From positions 1 to 22,744 of the forward strand of contig CAZASZ010000030.1 in assembly GCA_964487925.1 (NCBI GenBank): 22,744 bases of DNA, in the 5' to 3' direction. This document shows, piece by piece, positions 9,348 to 17,016 of the stretch. The notes below the pieces were generated by a model, which made no database searches, was not told the origin of the DNA, and was given only the letters and a program-made list of their open reading frames with translations. Both the position numbers and the translations under genes were made by a program. Position 1 is the first letter of the stretch; each line of letters begins with the position of its first letter. The DNA comes from RI-283 sp964487925. GTDB lineage: Bacteria > Pseudomonadota > Gammaproteobacteria > SZUA-140.

Positions 9348-9791
9348 TGCTGCGCAGTTTGCCGACCATACCGCCTTAATCTGATCCGGGCTGAACCCTC
9401 GTTGCGTCAAGAAGCGATACTGCCGCGCCCGCTCCTTCAGGCCATCAGGGCACAGACCGTCAAAACGTCGCAGCCAAACCCGCTCTGCTACCCGGACCCA
9501 GTCATCCGACACTGGCTCCAGACAATCGCCGATTAGTGACTCGTCCACGCCACGCCGCACTAGCTCATAACGTATCCTGATCGGCCCATCTCCACGCTCC
9601 ATACGCGAGCGCAAAAATGCCTCCGCAAACCGAGCGTCGCTCTGTAGCCCTTCGGCCGCAAGCGCTTCCACCTCCGCCCGAATCAGCGCCGGATCATAAC
9701 CCCTTCGACCCAACTTTTCTATGAGTTCCACGCGGCTGTGTTCACGCCGAGCGAGCAGGTCGATGGCCTTGCCTCGAACCTCTGCCGTCAG
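9339..9791 (-). CDS. recX: Regulatory protein RecX (probable CTG start overlapping the recA stop)
   Basis: RecX binds RecA filaments and limits recombination and co-protease activity. The only ATG/GTG/TTG start in this frame is GTG at 9731, giving 130 residues, but it cuts off the conserved first helix. Upstream in the same frame the codons still encode AIDLLARREHSRVEL, which matches the N-terminal block of known RecX proteins such as that of Pseudomonas. The frame opens after a stop at 9795-9797, and the only plausible initiator is CTG at 9791, which overlaps the recA TGA as CTGA. That gives 150 residues, close to the usual 150-165. Reinitiation after recA would explain the lack of a strong start signal. 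Other visible blocks are LGRRGYD, SDARFAEAFLRSR, GPIRIRYELVRRGV and RFLTQRGFSPDQI. The family is firm; the start is inferred. Confidence 0.9.
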   Translation of the reverse strand: MTAEVRGKAIDLLARREHSRVELIEKLGRRGYDPALIRAEVEALAAEGLQSDARFAEAFLRSRMERGDGPIRIRYELVRRGVDESLIGDCLEPVSDDWVRVAERVWLRRFDGLCPDGLKERARQYRFLTQRGFSPDQIKAVWSANCAAGS

Positions 9792-10816
9792 GCCTCAGAC
9801 TCCTCCAAAAGCGCCGCCTCGCCGATCGCGGGCAGACTCAGCGCACGGATCTTGCCTTCGATCTCGGCAGCCATCTCGGGGTGCTCCTTCAAGAAGTTGC
9901 GGACGTTGTCCTTACCCTGCCCGATCCGGTCGCTGCCATAACTGTACCAAGCCCCTGACTTATCGATGATTCCCTCTTTGACGCCCAACGTAATGATCTC
10001 GCCTTCGCGGGACACGCCCTCGCCATAAAGGATATCGAACTCGGCTTGCTTGAAGGGCGGCGCAACCTTGTTCTTGACGACCTTGACACGGGTCTCGCTG
10101 CCGATGATTTCGTCGCCCTGCTTGATCGCGCCGATACGGCGAATATCCAGACGAACCGAGGCGTAAAACTTGAGTGCGTTACCGCCCGTCGTGGTCTCGG
10201 GATTGCCGAACATGACTCCAATCTTCATACGGATCTGGTTGATAAAAATCACCAGCGTATTGGAACGCTTGATATTGGCCGTCAGCTTGCGCAGCGCCTG
10301 GGACATCAGCCTCGCCTGCAGACCCATGTGTGAGTCGCCCATATCGCCCTCAATCTCAGCCTTCGGCGTCAGCGCTGCAACGGAGTCGATAATGACGATA
10401 TCAATAGCGCCCGAGCGGACCAGCATATCGGTGATCTCGAGCGCCTGCTCGCCAGTGTCGGGTTGTGAAACCAGAAGGTCGTCGACATTGACGCCGATCT
10501 TCTCAGCATAACCCGGATCCAACGCATGCTCGGCATCGACAAAGGCCGCTGTGCCACCGAGACGCTGAGCCTCGGCAACGACCTGCAGAGCCATAGTGGT
10601 CTTACCCGAAGACTCCGGGCCATAAATCTCGACAACACGCCCGCGCGGAAGGCCGCCGATTCCGAGCGCTATATCAAGCCCCAGCGACCCGGTCGAGACC
10701 GCCTGGATATCGCGGACGACACCGCTGTCCCCCATACGCATTACCGAGCCCTTGCCGAACTGACGTTCGATCTGACCCAGCGCTGCCGTAAGCGCCTTCT
10801 GTTTATTCTCGTCCAT
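9788..10816 (-). CDS. recA: Recombinase RecA
   Basis: RecA forms ATP-dependent filaments on single-stranded DNA, drives strand exchange and triggers LexA self-cleavage. The 342-residue protein begins MDENKQKAL at the ATG at 10816, preceded by GAGGG at 6 nt. The 35 residues upstream in the open frame are not RecA-like. Walker A is GPESSGKT (66-73); other blocks are FVDAEHALDP, IIDSVAALTPKAEIEG, FINQIRMKIGVMFG, the DNA-binding loop around NPETTTGGNALKFYAS, and a short acidic C terminus (EESEA). It heads the minus-strand series recA-recX-alaS-lysC-DUF1841 and diverges from dxs. Confidence 0.99.
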   Translation of the reverse strand: MDENKQKALTAALGQIERQFGKGSVMRMGDSGVVRDIQAVSTGSLGLDIALGIGGLPRGRVVEIYGPESSGKTTMALQVVAEAQRLGGTAAFVDAEHALDPGYAEKIGVNVDDLLVSQPDTGEQALEITDMLVRSGAIDIVIIDSVAALTPKAEIEGDMGDSHMGLQARLMSQALRKLTANIKRSNTLVIFINQIRMKIGVMFGNPETTTGGNALKFYASVRLDIRRIGAIKQGDEIIGSETRVKVVKNKVAPPFKQAEFDILYGEGVSREGEIITLGVKEGIIDKSGAWYSYGSDRIGQGKDNVRNFLKEHPEMAAEIEGKIRALSLPAIGEAALLEESEA

Positions 10817-10895
10817 TCCACACCCTCTGAATTCGCTTGATTGTTGAAACCGGAAACGCCCGCCATGCGCACAGCGGACGCTCATACTGAGGGGG

Positions 10896-10901
10896 ATTAT
10901 C
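10896..10901 (-). promoter_or_regulatory. Likely -10 element for recA
   Basis: GATAAT on the minus strand (10896-10901), preceded closely by TGTG, resembles an extended -10. A poor -35 (TGGTTG) sits 17 nt further upstream. The leader to the recA ATG would be about 75 nt. Confidence 0.4.
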
Positions 10902-11140
10902 ACACAGAATGGAGTCGCCAACCACGGTCAGGCGGTCCGGATATCGGGACCGGCCACATAGTCTGTCGCATCAAGATTACACTCCACTGCGAACCCATGC
11001 ATCAAACACCAAATAAGACGGCGAACACGCCCCGAATATTGTGCTCAAACCGCCTCCCGGCAACGGCTTAGGACTTGCAACCTGACCATAAACCCATCAT
11101 CATCATGGATTCGTCCCAAACCCCGACCCGGTCACGGCCA

Positions 11141-11146
11141 TATACT
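11141..11146 (+). promoter_or_regulatory. TATACT -10-like element directly before dxs
   Basis: TATACT ends 4 nt before the dxs ATG (11151). If it is a real -10, transcription would start at or next to the ATG and the mRNA would be leaderless, which would fit the absence of a Shine-Dalgarno. No good -35 is present 16-18 nt upstream, so this is tentative. Confidence 0.3.
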
Positions 11147-11150
11147 AAAC

Positions 11151-13055
11151 ATGCCAACACATGGAAGATTTCCTCTGCTAGAGGGCATCGACGACCCTTC
11201 GCAGTTGCGTCAACTGCCCGAGAAGCGTCTTGGTGAACTGAGCAAAGAGCTGCGCGAATTCCTGATCGAATCGGTATCTCGAACAGGTGGGCACCTGTCG
11301 GCCAATCTGGGTACGGTCGAGCTAACAATCGCACTGCATTACGCCTTCAATACGCCCAGTGACCTACTGGTTTGGGACGTCGGACACCAGACCTATCCCC
11401 ACAAAATCCTGACCGGCCGCCGCGAGGCCATGGCCGACCTGCGCCGCAAGGGTGGCATTGCTGGTTTCCCCAAGCGCGATGAAAGCGACTACGACGCCTT
11501 TGGCGTGGGCCATTCAAGCACATCGATCAGCGCCGCACTGGGCATGGCCATTGCTTTGCAGCAGCAGGGCATTACTGACCGCCGCGCCGTTGCGATCATC
11601 GGGGACGGCGCCATGACGGCGGGCATGGCCTACGAGGCCCTGCTACACGCCGGGCACGTCGGCTGCGACATGCTCGTAATCCTGAACGACAACGAGATGT
11701 CGATCTCCCCCAATGTCGGCGGCCTATCGAACTATCTGGCCAAACTGCTCTCGGGACGCCTCTATTCCTCGATGCGGGAGGGCAGCAAGAAGGTCCTGAG
11801 CACGGTCCCCTCCGTATGGGAACTTGCCAAGCGCGCAGAGGAACACGTCAAGGGTATGGTCGTCCCGGGGACACTCTTCGAAGAACTCGGGTTCAACTAC
11901 ATCGGCCCCGTGGATGGCCATGACATCCATACCTTAGTCGAAACCATGCGCAATCTGCGTACGCTCAAGGGCCCTCAGTTCCTGCACGTCGTGACCCGTA
12001 AAGGCAAAGGTTACGCGCCCGCCGAAGACAATCCCTGCGGCTACCACGGGGTTCCGACATTCGACAGCAGGAGCGGCGAGCTACGCTCGACCGCAACCGC
12101 CGGACCCAGCTATACCGATATATTCGGTCAATGGCTCTGCGACCGCGCCGCGGTAGACCAAAAACTCGTTGGACTGACCCCGGCTATGCGCGAGGGCTCG
12201 GGCATGGTTGCGTTCTCGGAACAGTTCCCCGAGCGCTTCTTCGACGTCGGCATCGCCGAGCAACACTGCATCACGCTCGCGGCGGGACTCGCCTGCGAGA
12301 ACACTCATCCGGTCGCCGCGATCTATTCAACCTTTCTGCAGCGCGCCTACGATCAGCTCATCCACGACGTCGCCTTACAGGACCTTCCTGTCCTGTTCGC
12401 GATCGACCGTGGCGGTCTCGTAGGACCTGACGGGCCCACACACGCCGGCAGTTTCGACCTTAGCTTTCTGCGTTGCATCCCAAACATGATCGTCATGGCG
12501 CCGGCCGATGAGGACGAGTGCTACGCCATGCTGACTACCGGCCAGCTCTGCGGTCATCCGAGCGCCGTGCGCTACCCACGTGGCAGCGGTCCGGGCAAAG
12601 CCGTGAACCGCGACCCAGAGCGTACACTGCCGATCGGTCAGGCAGAGCTGCGGCGCAAGGGGCGCGAGGTCGCGTTGCTGGCCTTCGGGAGCATGGTCGC
12701 CCCAAGCGAACTCGTGGCTGAACAACTTAACGCCACACTGATTAACATGCGCTTCGTGAAGCCGCTCGATGAAGAGGCCGTCATCAAGGCTGCTTGCGAG
12801 CATGGCTACATCGTGACGATTGAGGAAAACGCTATCGCTGGTGGCGCGGGCAGCGCTGTCAATGAAAGCCTAGGCTCTCATGGCTACACTGTGCCGGTCT
12901 TGAATCTAGGTATCCCCGACCAATTCATCGCCCACGGCAGTCGGGACGAGCTGCTGGCCGGGTGCGGCCTCGATGCCCCTGGCATCCATCGCGCCATCGA
13001 GCACTTTTTGCAGCTACATGCTTGCAAAAATCAGCTGGTCGATGTAAATTCCTAG
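11151..13055 (+). CDS. dxs: 1-Deoxy-D-xylulose-5-phosphate synthase
   Basis: DXS condenses pyruvate with glyceraldehyde 3-phosphate, using thiamine diphosphate, to start the MEP isoprenoid pathway; DXP also feeds thiamine and pyridoxal synthesis. The 634-residue protein aligns along its length with E. coli DXS. The TPP motif is GDG (151-153) through NDN (179-181). The catalytic Glu370 lies in GIAEQH. Other blocks are HLSANLGTVELTIALH, DVGHQTYPHKILTGR, GHSSTSIS, IGPVDGHD, IYSTFLQRAYDQ, AIDRGGLVGPDGPTH and VRYPRG. The ATG at 11151 fits the family N terminus, but no Shine-Dalgarno precedes it. Nineteen bp after the stop comes the queD-like gene, so they may be cotranscribed. Confidence 0.98.
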   Translation: MPTHGRFPLLEGIDDPSQLRQLPEKRLGELSKELREFLIESVSRTGGHLSANLGTVELTIALHYAFNTPSDLLVWDVGHQTYPHKILTGRREAMADLRRKGGIAGFPKRDESDYDAFGVGHSSTSISAALGMAIALQQQGITDRRAVAIIGDGAMTAGMAYEALLHAGHVGCDMLVILNDNEMSISPNVGGLSNYLAKLLSGRLYSSMREGSKKVLSTVPSVWELAKRAEEHVKGMVVPGTLFEELGFNYIGPVDGHDIHTLVETMRNLRTLKGPQFLHVVTRKGKGYAPAEDNPCGYHGVPTFDSRSGELRSTATAGPSYTDIFGQWLCDRAAVDQKLVGLTPAMREGSGMVAFSEQFPERFFDVGIAEQHCITLAAGLACENTHPVAAIYSTFLQRAYDQLIHDVALQDLPVLFAIDRGGLVGPDGPTHAGSFDLSFLRCIPNMIVMAPADEDECYAMLTTGQLCGHPSAVRYPRGSGPGKAVNRDPERTLPIGQAELRRKGREVALLAFGSMVAPSELVAEQLNATLINMRFVKPLDEEAVIKAACEHGYIVTIEENAIAGGAGSAVNESLGSHGYTVPVLNLGIPDQFIAHGSRDELLAGCGLDAPGIHRAIEHFLQLHACKNQLVDVNS

Positions 13056-13074
13056 TGTTCTAGTCAGGTAAATC

Positions 13075-13461
13075 ATGGTCCCGCGTTATTATCTCAAGAT
13101 CAGCGTCAGCTTTGCAGCGGCGCATCAGCTCCGGGATTATCCGGGTGACTGTAGTCGGCTCCATGGCCACAACTGGCGTCTCGAGGTCGAGGTAGCCTCA
13201 TCAAAACTCGATGACAGCGGTATGGTCATCGATTTTCGGCAGATCAGGCAGGCCGCCCGCGAGGTGACCGACGAGCTCGATCATACCTTCCTCAACGAGA
13301 CGCCGCCTTTCGACCGGCTCAACCCGACAGCCGAGAATATCGCCGCCTATCTCTATGGGCGGCTTTCAGACCGGATCAACGGTGGAAAACGATCGATCGC
13401 AGCGGTTACGCTGTGGGAGACCGACAATGCCAGCGTCCGATATAGCGAGGAATTATCATGA
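13075..13461 (+). CDS. queD: 6-Carboxytetrahydropterin synthase / PTPS family protein (QueD-like)
   Basis: A 128-residue T-fold enzyme that acts on dihydroneopterin triphosphate. The zinc ligands are visible as His17 (AAHQL) and His30/His32 (LHGHNW). The catalytic Cys26 precedes HGH by the expected spacing, Asp69-His70 form the DH pair in ELDHTFLN, and Glu115 in LWETDNASV binds the pterin ring. These residues occur both in QueD, which makes carboxytetrahydropterin for queuosine, and in 6-pyruvoyl-tetrahydropterin synthases, so the product is not settled by motif. Context matters: folE2 overlaps it by 4 bp and supplies the substrate, an SDR follows, and no queC, queE or queF is in the window. 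CAGG lies 6 nt before the ATG. Confidence 0.9.
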   Translation: MVPRYYLKISVSFAAAHQLRDYPGDCSRLHGHNWRLEVEVASSKLDDSGMVIDFRQIRQAAREVTDELDHTFLNETPPFDRLNPTAENIAAYLYGRLSDRINGGKRSIAAVTLWETDNASVRYSEELS

Positions 13462-14255
13462 TCACGACTGTCATCGCCGACGTTCAAAACACTCCTGACA
13501 CGCGTAAGCTCGCAATCGACAAGGTTGGCATCAAGGATATCCGTCATCCGATCCGGGTGCGGGACCGTAGCGCCGGCGAGCAGCATACAATCGCGACATT
13601 CAATATGTATGTCGACCTTCCCCATAACTTCAAGGGGACCCACATGTCTCGCTTTGTCGAGCTACTGAACGCTCACGAAGGTGAGATCACGGTCGCGACC
13701 TTCAAGGAGATCCTCGTCGACATGCAGAAGCTGCTGCACGCCGAGTCTGCACACATCGAGATGCGCTTCCCGTATTTCATCCGCAAGGCCGGGCCGATCT
13801 CGGGCGTTGCCAGCATGCTGGATTACGACGTCACGTTTATCGGCAGCGTCAGCGGTAACGAGGTCGACATGACCATCAAGGTCCTCGTGCCCGTCACGAG
13901 CCTTTGCCCCTGCTCCAAGGAGATCTCGGACTACGGCGCCCACAATCAGCGCTCGCATGTCACGGTCGCGGCCCGGACCTCGGGCTTCGTCTGGATCGAG
14001 GACCTGATCGATACCGTCGAGGCCGAGGCGTCGTGCGAGATCTTTGGTCTGCTGAAGCGCGCCGATGAGAAGTTCGTGACCGAACGCGCCTACGAGAACC
14101 CGAAGTTTGTCGAGGACATGGTGCGCGACGTTGCAACCCGGCTCAACGATGACTCCAGGATTATTGGTTACACCTTGGAATCCGAAAACTTCGAGTCTAT
14201 CCACAATCACTCAGCCTACGCCCTGATCACCAAGAACATGCCAGGATATCCCTAG
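13458..14255 (+). CDS. folE2: GTP cyclohydrolase FolE2 (type IB)
   Basis: FolE2 converts GTP to 7,8-dihydroneopterin triphosphate and formate, the first step of folate, queuosine and other pterin pathways. It is the metal-flexible alternative to zinc enzyme FolE. The 265-residue length and the signature VPVTSLCPCSKEISDYGAHN (144-163, with Cys150 and Cys152) identify the family. Also present are GTHMSRFVEL (60-69), the ISGVASM stretch and a C-terminal HNHSAYA (249-255). The ATG overlaps the queD stop as ATGA, and GAGG lies 7 nt upstream inside queD, so the two are surely coupled. In some bacteria folE2 is derepressed by zinc starvation through Zur; I see no obvious Zur box nearby, although a promoter could lie far upstream. 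Confidence 0.96.
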   Translation: MITTVIADVQNTPDTRKLAIDKVGIKDIRHPIRVRDRSAGEQHTIATFNMYVDLPHNFKGTHMSRFVELLNAHEGEITVATFKEILVDMQKLLHAESAHIEMRFPYFIRKAGPISGVASMLDYDVTFIGSVSGNEVDMTIKVLVPVTSLCPCSKEISDYGAHNQRSHVTVAARTSGFVWIEDLIDTVEAEASCEIFGLLKRADEKFVTERAYENPKFVEDMVRDVATRLNDDSRIIGYTLESENFESIHNHSAYALITKNMPGYP

Positions 14256-14291
14256 GGAGCCTCTGATTAATTCCGGGCGAAGCACATCGCG

Positions 14292-15290
14292 ATGGGGCGA
14301 CTGATCTACGTTGAGGAGGACCTGTTCGACCACCCACGGACCCGCGCCATCCTCGGCCGTTTCAAACGGGCCACGATCATCCCCTGCCATCATTATGGCG
14401 AGATCTTCAACCGCAAGAACCAGAACTTCAGGCTCCAGAAACGCCGGCCATCCCTGATCCTGGCCCGCAAGACTCAACGTTGGGTCATGCCCGCGCCGGA
14501 CGATTACTCGATCGGCGCGGGCGAGAACCATTACTTCTCGCACATGTTGAATTGTCCCTACGACTGTCGGTATTGCTTTCTGCAGGGTATGTACCGCTCG
14601 GCCAACTACCTGTTGTTTGTCAACTTCGAGGATTTCGGGGCGGAGATCGAGCGAACCACGGAGTCCGCAAAAGACCCAGTCCACTTTTTTTCCGGATACG
14701 ATAGCGACAGCCTGGCCTACGATGGTATAAGCGGTTTTCTGGACTATATCCTGCCCGTATTCGCTCGACTAGGCGATAACGCCGGACTGGAACTCAGGAC
14801 CAAGTGCGCTCGCATTGAGCCCTTACTTGCGCACGCCCCGCTCCCGAACTGCATCGTGGCCTTTAGCTTCACGCCCGAAGGCATGTCGCAACGCCTTGAA
14901 CATGGGGTCCCGGCACTCGAACTGCGCCTGCGCGCACTGTCCCGATTGGCCAATGCCGGCTGGAGCATCGGCCTGCGCCTCGACCCACTGATCCATGCCC
15001 CGGACTTTCAAGAACAGTATCGCAACCTGATTACGAATATCTTCGCCCATATCCCAGCCGATGCCGTTCATTCGGTAAGCCTGGGCGCCTTTCGCTTGCC
15101 CGACGGATTTCACGACCAGATGGCCAAATTGTATCCCGACGAGGCACTGTTCCATAAAGGCCTCATGCGCGGAAATGGCATGGTATCCTACCCGCGCGCG
15201 CTCGAAACAGAGCTCATTGATTTCTGTCAGGAAGCGCTCAGCAATCACGTACCCGGAGACCGCATCTTTCCATGCCAGCCGCAAACATAA
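14292..15290 (+). CDS. Radical SAM protein related to spore photoproduct lyase
   Basis: A 332-residue protein with a CX3CX2C iron-sulfur motif (Cys88, Cys92, Cys95 in CPYDCRYCFLQ), the spacing of radical SAM enzymes. It aligns with the SPL/SplB family: IYVEEDLFDHPRT at the N terminus, the cluster motif, VHFFSGYDSDSL (130-141), LELRTKC (166-172), FSFTPEGMSQ and GLRLDPLI. SPL repairs the thymine photoproduct of spore DNA, but nothing else here suggests spores. From memory of the B. subtilis protein, its hydrogen donor Cys141 aligns with Tyr136 here, and Tyr99 with Phe96. The substrate is therefore probably different. It sits 36 bp after folE2 and overlaps the SDR gene by 19 bp, suggesting a shared pterin-related job. 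Fold assignment is good; function is unknown. Confidence 0.85.
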   Translation: MGRLIYVEEDLFDHPRTRAILGRFKRATIIPCHHYGEIFNRKNQNFRLQKRRPSLILARKTQRWVMPAPDDYSIGAGENHYFSHMLNCPYDCRYCFLQGMYRSANYLLFVNFEDFGAEIERTTESAKDPVHFFSGYDSDSLAYDGISGFLDYILPVFARLGDNAGLELRTKCARIEPLLAHAPLPNCIVAFSFTPEGMSQRLEHGVPALELRLRALSRLANAGWSIGLRLDPLIHAPDFQEQYRNLITNIFAHIPADAVHSVSLGAFRLPDGFHDQMAKLYPDEALFHKGLMRGNGMVSYPRALETELIDFCQEALSNHVPGDRIFPCQPQT

Positions 15291-16003
15291 GCAACAGGCG
15301 CACGGCATTGATCACGGGACATAGCTCGGGCATCGGACGAGCCATCTGCGAGCGTCTGTTGACCGATGGATTCAACACGATCGGGCTCGCCCGGACGGCA
15401 GGGAAACCACCGCTCGACCATTCTCACCATGAGTCGATCGCGATCGATTTCGCCGACTGGGATGCCCTTGCCGACGGAATTCCAGGGATCATCAAGACGC
15501 ACCCGGTCATCGACGTCCTGATCTGCTGCGCCGGTCAGGGCCGTTTCGGCGACCTGGAAACCTTTTCGCTGGCCCAGATCCGCCAGCTCATGGATATCAA
15601 CTTTACGGCCCACGCCTACCTTGCCCGTTGCCTGCTGCCCGCTATGAAGACGCGCCGAGCAGGGAAACTGATCTTCATGGGGTCGGAGTCGGCACTTGAG
15701 GGCGGCCGCAAAGGCGCAATCTATTCGGCAAGCAAGTTCGCCTTGCGCGGCCTTGCCCAGGCCCTGCGTAAGGAGACCGGACGACAGGGGATCGGGGTTA
15801 CGATCATCAACCCTGGCATGGTACGCAGCCCGTTTTTCGATGACCTCGATTTCGCCCCCGGCGAAGAGGACAACCAAGCCATCCTGCCCGAGGACATTGC
15901 CGAGGCCGTCGCCATGGTACTAGGGAGCCGGCAAGGCACGGTCTTCGACGAGATCAATCTCTCGCCCAGCAACAAGGTTATTCAGCATAAATATGAACGA
16001 TAA
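15272..16003 (+). CDS. Short-chain dehydrogenase/reductase (SDR), substrate unknown
   Basis: A 243-residue classical SDR, a cytosolic NAD(P)-dependent oxidoreductase. The nucleotide motif is TGHSSGIG (15-22). CCAG (85-88) replaces the usual NNAG. Asn110, a serine in MGSES (138 or 140), Tyr151 and Lys155 (YSASK) form the catalytic set, followed by INPGMVRSPFF. Arg41 after the second strand (GLART) weakly favours NADPH. The gene starts inside the preceding radical-SAM gene (19-bp overlap) and its end overlaps prmA by 11 bp. Because a GTP cyclohydrolase and a PTPS-like enzyme lie just upstream, a sepiapterin-reductase-like or dihydropterin-reductase role is an attractive guess, but the sequence alone does not show the substrate. 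Confidence 0.9.
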   Translation: MPAANISNRRTALITGHSSGIGRAICERLLTDGFNTIGLARTAGKPPLDHSHHESIAIDFADWDALADGIPGIIKTHPVIDVLICCAGQGRFGDLETFSLAQIRQLMDINFTAHAYLARCLLPAMKTRRAGKLIFMGSESALEGGRKGAIYSASKFALRGLAQALRKETGRQGIGVTIINPGMVRSPFFDDLDFAPGEEDNQAILPEDIAEAVAMVLGSRQGTVFDEINLSPSNKVIQHKYER

Positions 16004-16931
16004 AGGTTTAGGGAATAGTCAGACTGCCTGGCTACAACTGCATATCAACACCCCGTCGAACAACGCCGAGAGAGCCAACACGGCACTTGAAGAGGCTGGC
16101 GCACTAGCCGTGACCCTAAGTGACGTAGCCGACGTACCAATCTACGAACCGCCGCTCGGCGAGGCCCCGTTGTGGCCGGATACTCGCGTAACCGGCCTGT
16201 TCCTGGCGGACGGGGTGGATGTAGACGACCTGATCATGAGGCTCCAGGCGACACTGAACACGCTCGGCTCGATAAACATCCAGGTGGAGGCGCTGGCCGA
16301 TCAGGACTGGGAACGAGTCTGGATGCGCGATTTTCATCCCATGCGCTTCGGGCAAAACCTCTGGATCTGCCCAGGTGACCACCCACCGCCCGAACCTGAC
16401 GCCAACAATATCCTGCTCGATCCCGGACTGGCCTTTGGCACCGGCACTCACCCGACGACGGGGTTATGCCTGGAATGGCTCGATGAGGTATGGCGCGATG
16501 GCGAATCGCTCAAGAACGCCGAGATCATCGACTATGGATGTGGCTCGGGCATACTGGCCGTCGCAGCGGCAAAACTGGGCGCGCGCCATGTCTGGGCCGT
16601 GGACATCGACCCGCAGGCACTGACCGCGACCAAGGCTAACGCCGAACGCAACGCGGTCGGTGATCGCATCACGACCTGCCGGCTAAAGGGGCTACCCGAT
16701 GATCCATCCAACCTTCAAGCGGATATCCTGATTGCCAACATCCTGGCTAACCCGCTGAAGGACCTTGCCACGCACTTCGCCACCCTGCTTCGACCAGGTG
16801 GAAAAATCGTGCTTTCGGGTATACTGGAGGACCAGATCGAGCCCGTATGGCGGGCCTATCAAGGACTTTTCGCCTGCGATGGATCCCGTGTGATGTCCGA
16901 GTGGGCGCGCATTCAAGGCCACAAGCTCTAG
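15993..16931 (+). CDS. prmA: Ribosomal protein L11 methyltransferase
   Basis: PrmA trimethylates lysines and the N terminus of ribosomal protein L11 using SAM. The 312-residue protein has the expected N-terminal substrate-recognition domain (WLQLHINTP, ending around DWERVWMRDFHPMRFG) and a C-terminal Rossmann methyltransferase domain with DPGLAFGTGTHPTT, the SAM motif DYGCGSGILAVAAAKLGA, VDIDPQA and ANILANPLKDLA. The first 11 residues (MNDKGLGNSQT) extend beyond the E. coli start, but no later start exists before the conserved WLQL. The ATG lies inside the SDR stop region and has no clear Shine-Dalgarno, so translation is probably coupled. In many relatives prmA is followed by a DUF3426 gene, as here. 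Confidence 0.97.
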   Translation: MNDKGLGNSQTAWLQLHINTPSNNAERANTALEEAGALAVTLSDVADVPIYEPPLGEAPLWPDTRVTGLFLADGVDVDDLIMRLQATLNTLGSINIQVEALADQDWERVWMRDFHPMRFGQNLWICPGDHPPPEPDANNILLDPGLAFGTGTHPTTGLCLEWLDEVWRDGESLKNAEIIDYGCGSGILAVAAAKLGARHVWAVDIDPQALTATKANAERNAVGDRITTCRLKGLPDDPSNLQADILIANILANPLKDLATHFATLLRPGGKIVLSGILEDQIEPVWRAYQGLFACDGSRVMSEWARIQGHKL

Positions 16932-17016
16932 GGTTCGATTTTCAAAAGAGCAACTATACAGGGCTAACCGGCACACTTTGGCTTCCGGCCTAACAACACT
17001 TTCGGAATACCGACCT

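Larger units (their letters stand above)
10817..11150. other. Divergent recA/dxs intergenic region
   Basis: These 334 bp separate divergent recA and dxs and contain no recognisable gene. For recA, an extended -10 (TG then GATAAT) lies about 80 bp upstream. For dxs, TATACT lies just 4 nt before the ATG. I searched for a LexA operator of the E. coli type (CTG, 10 bases, CAG) and found none; the closest is an isolated CTGT half next to the recA -10. Confidence 0.6.

Noticed and set aside
13662..14210. Minus-strand 182-codon frame
   Set aside because: Antisense shadow of folE2. The sense strand carries the full FolE2 signature.
15245..15877. Minus-strand 210-codon frame
   Set aside because: Antisense shadow of the SDR gene; long antisense frames are expected at this base composition.
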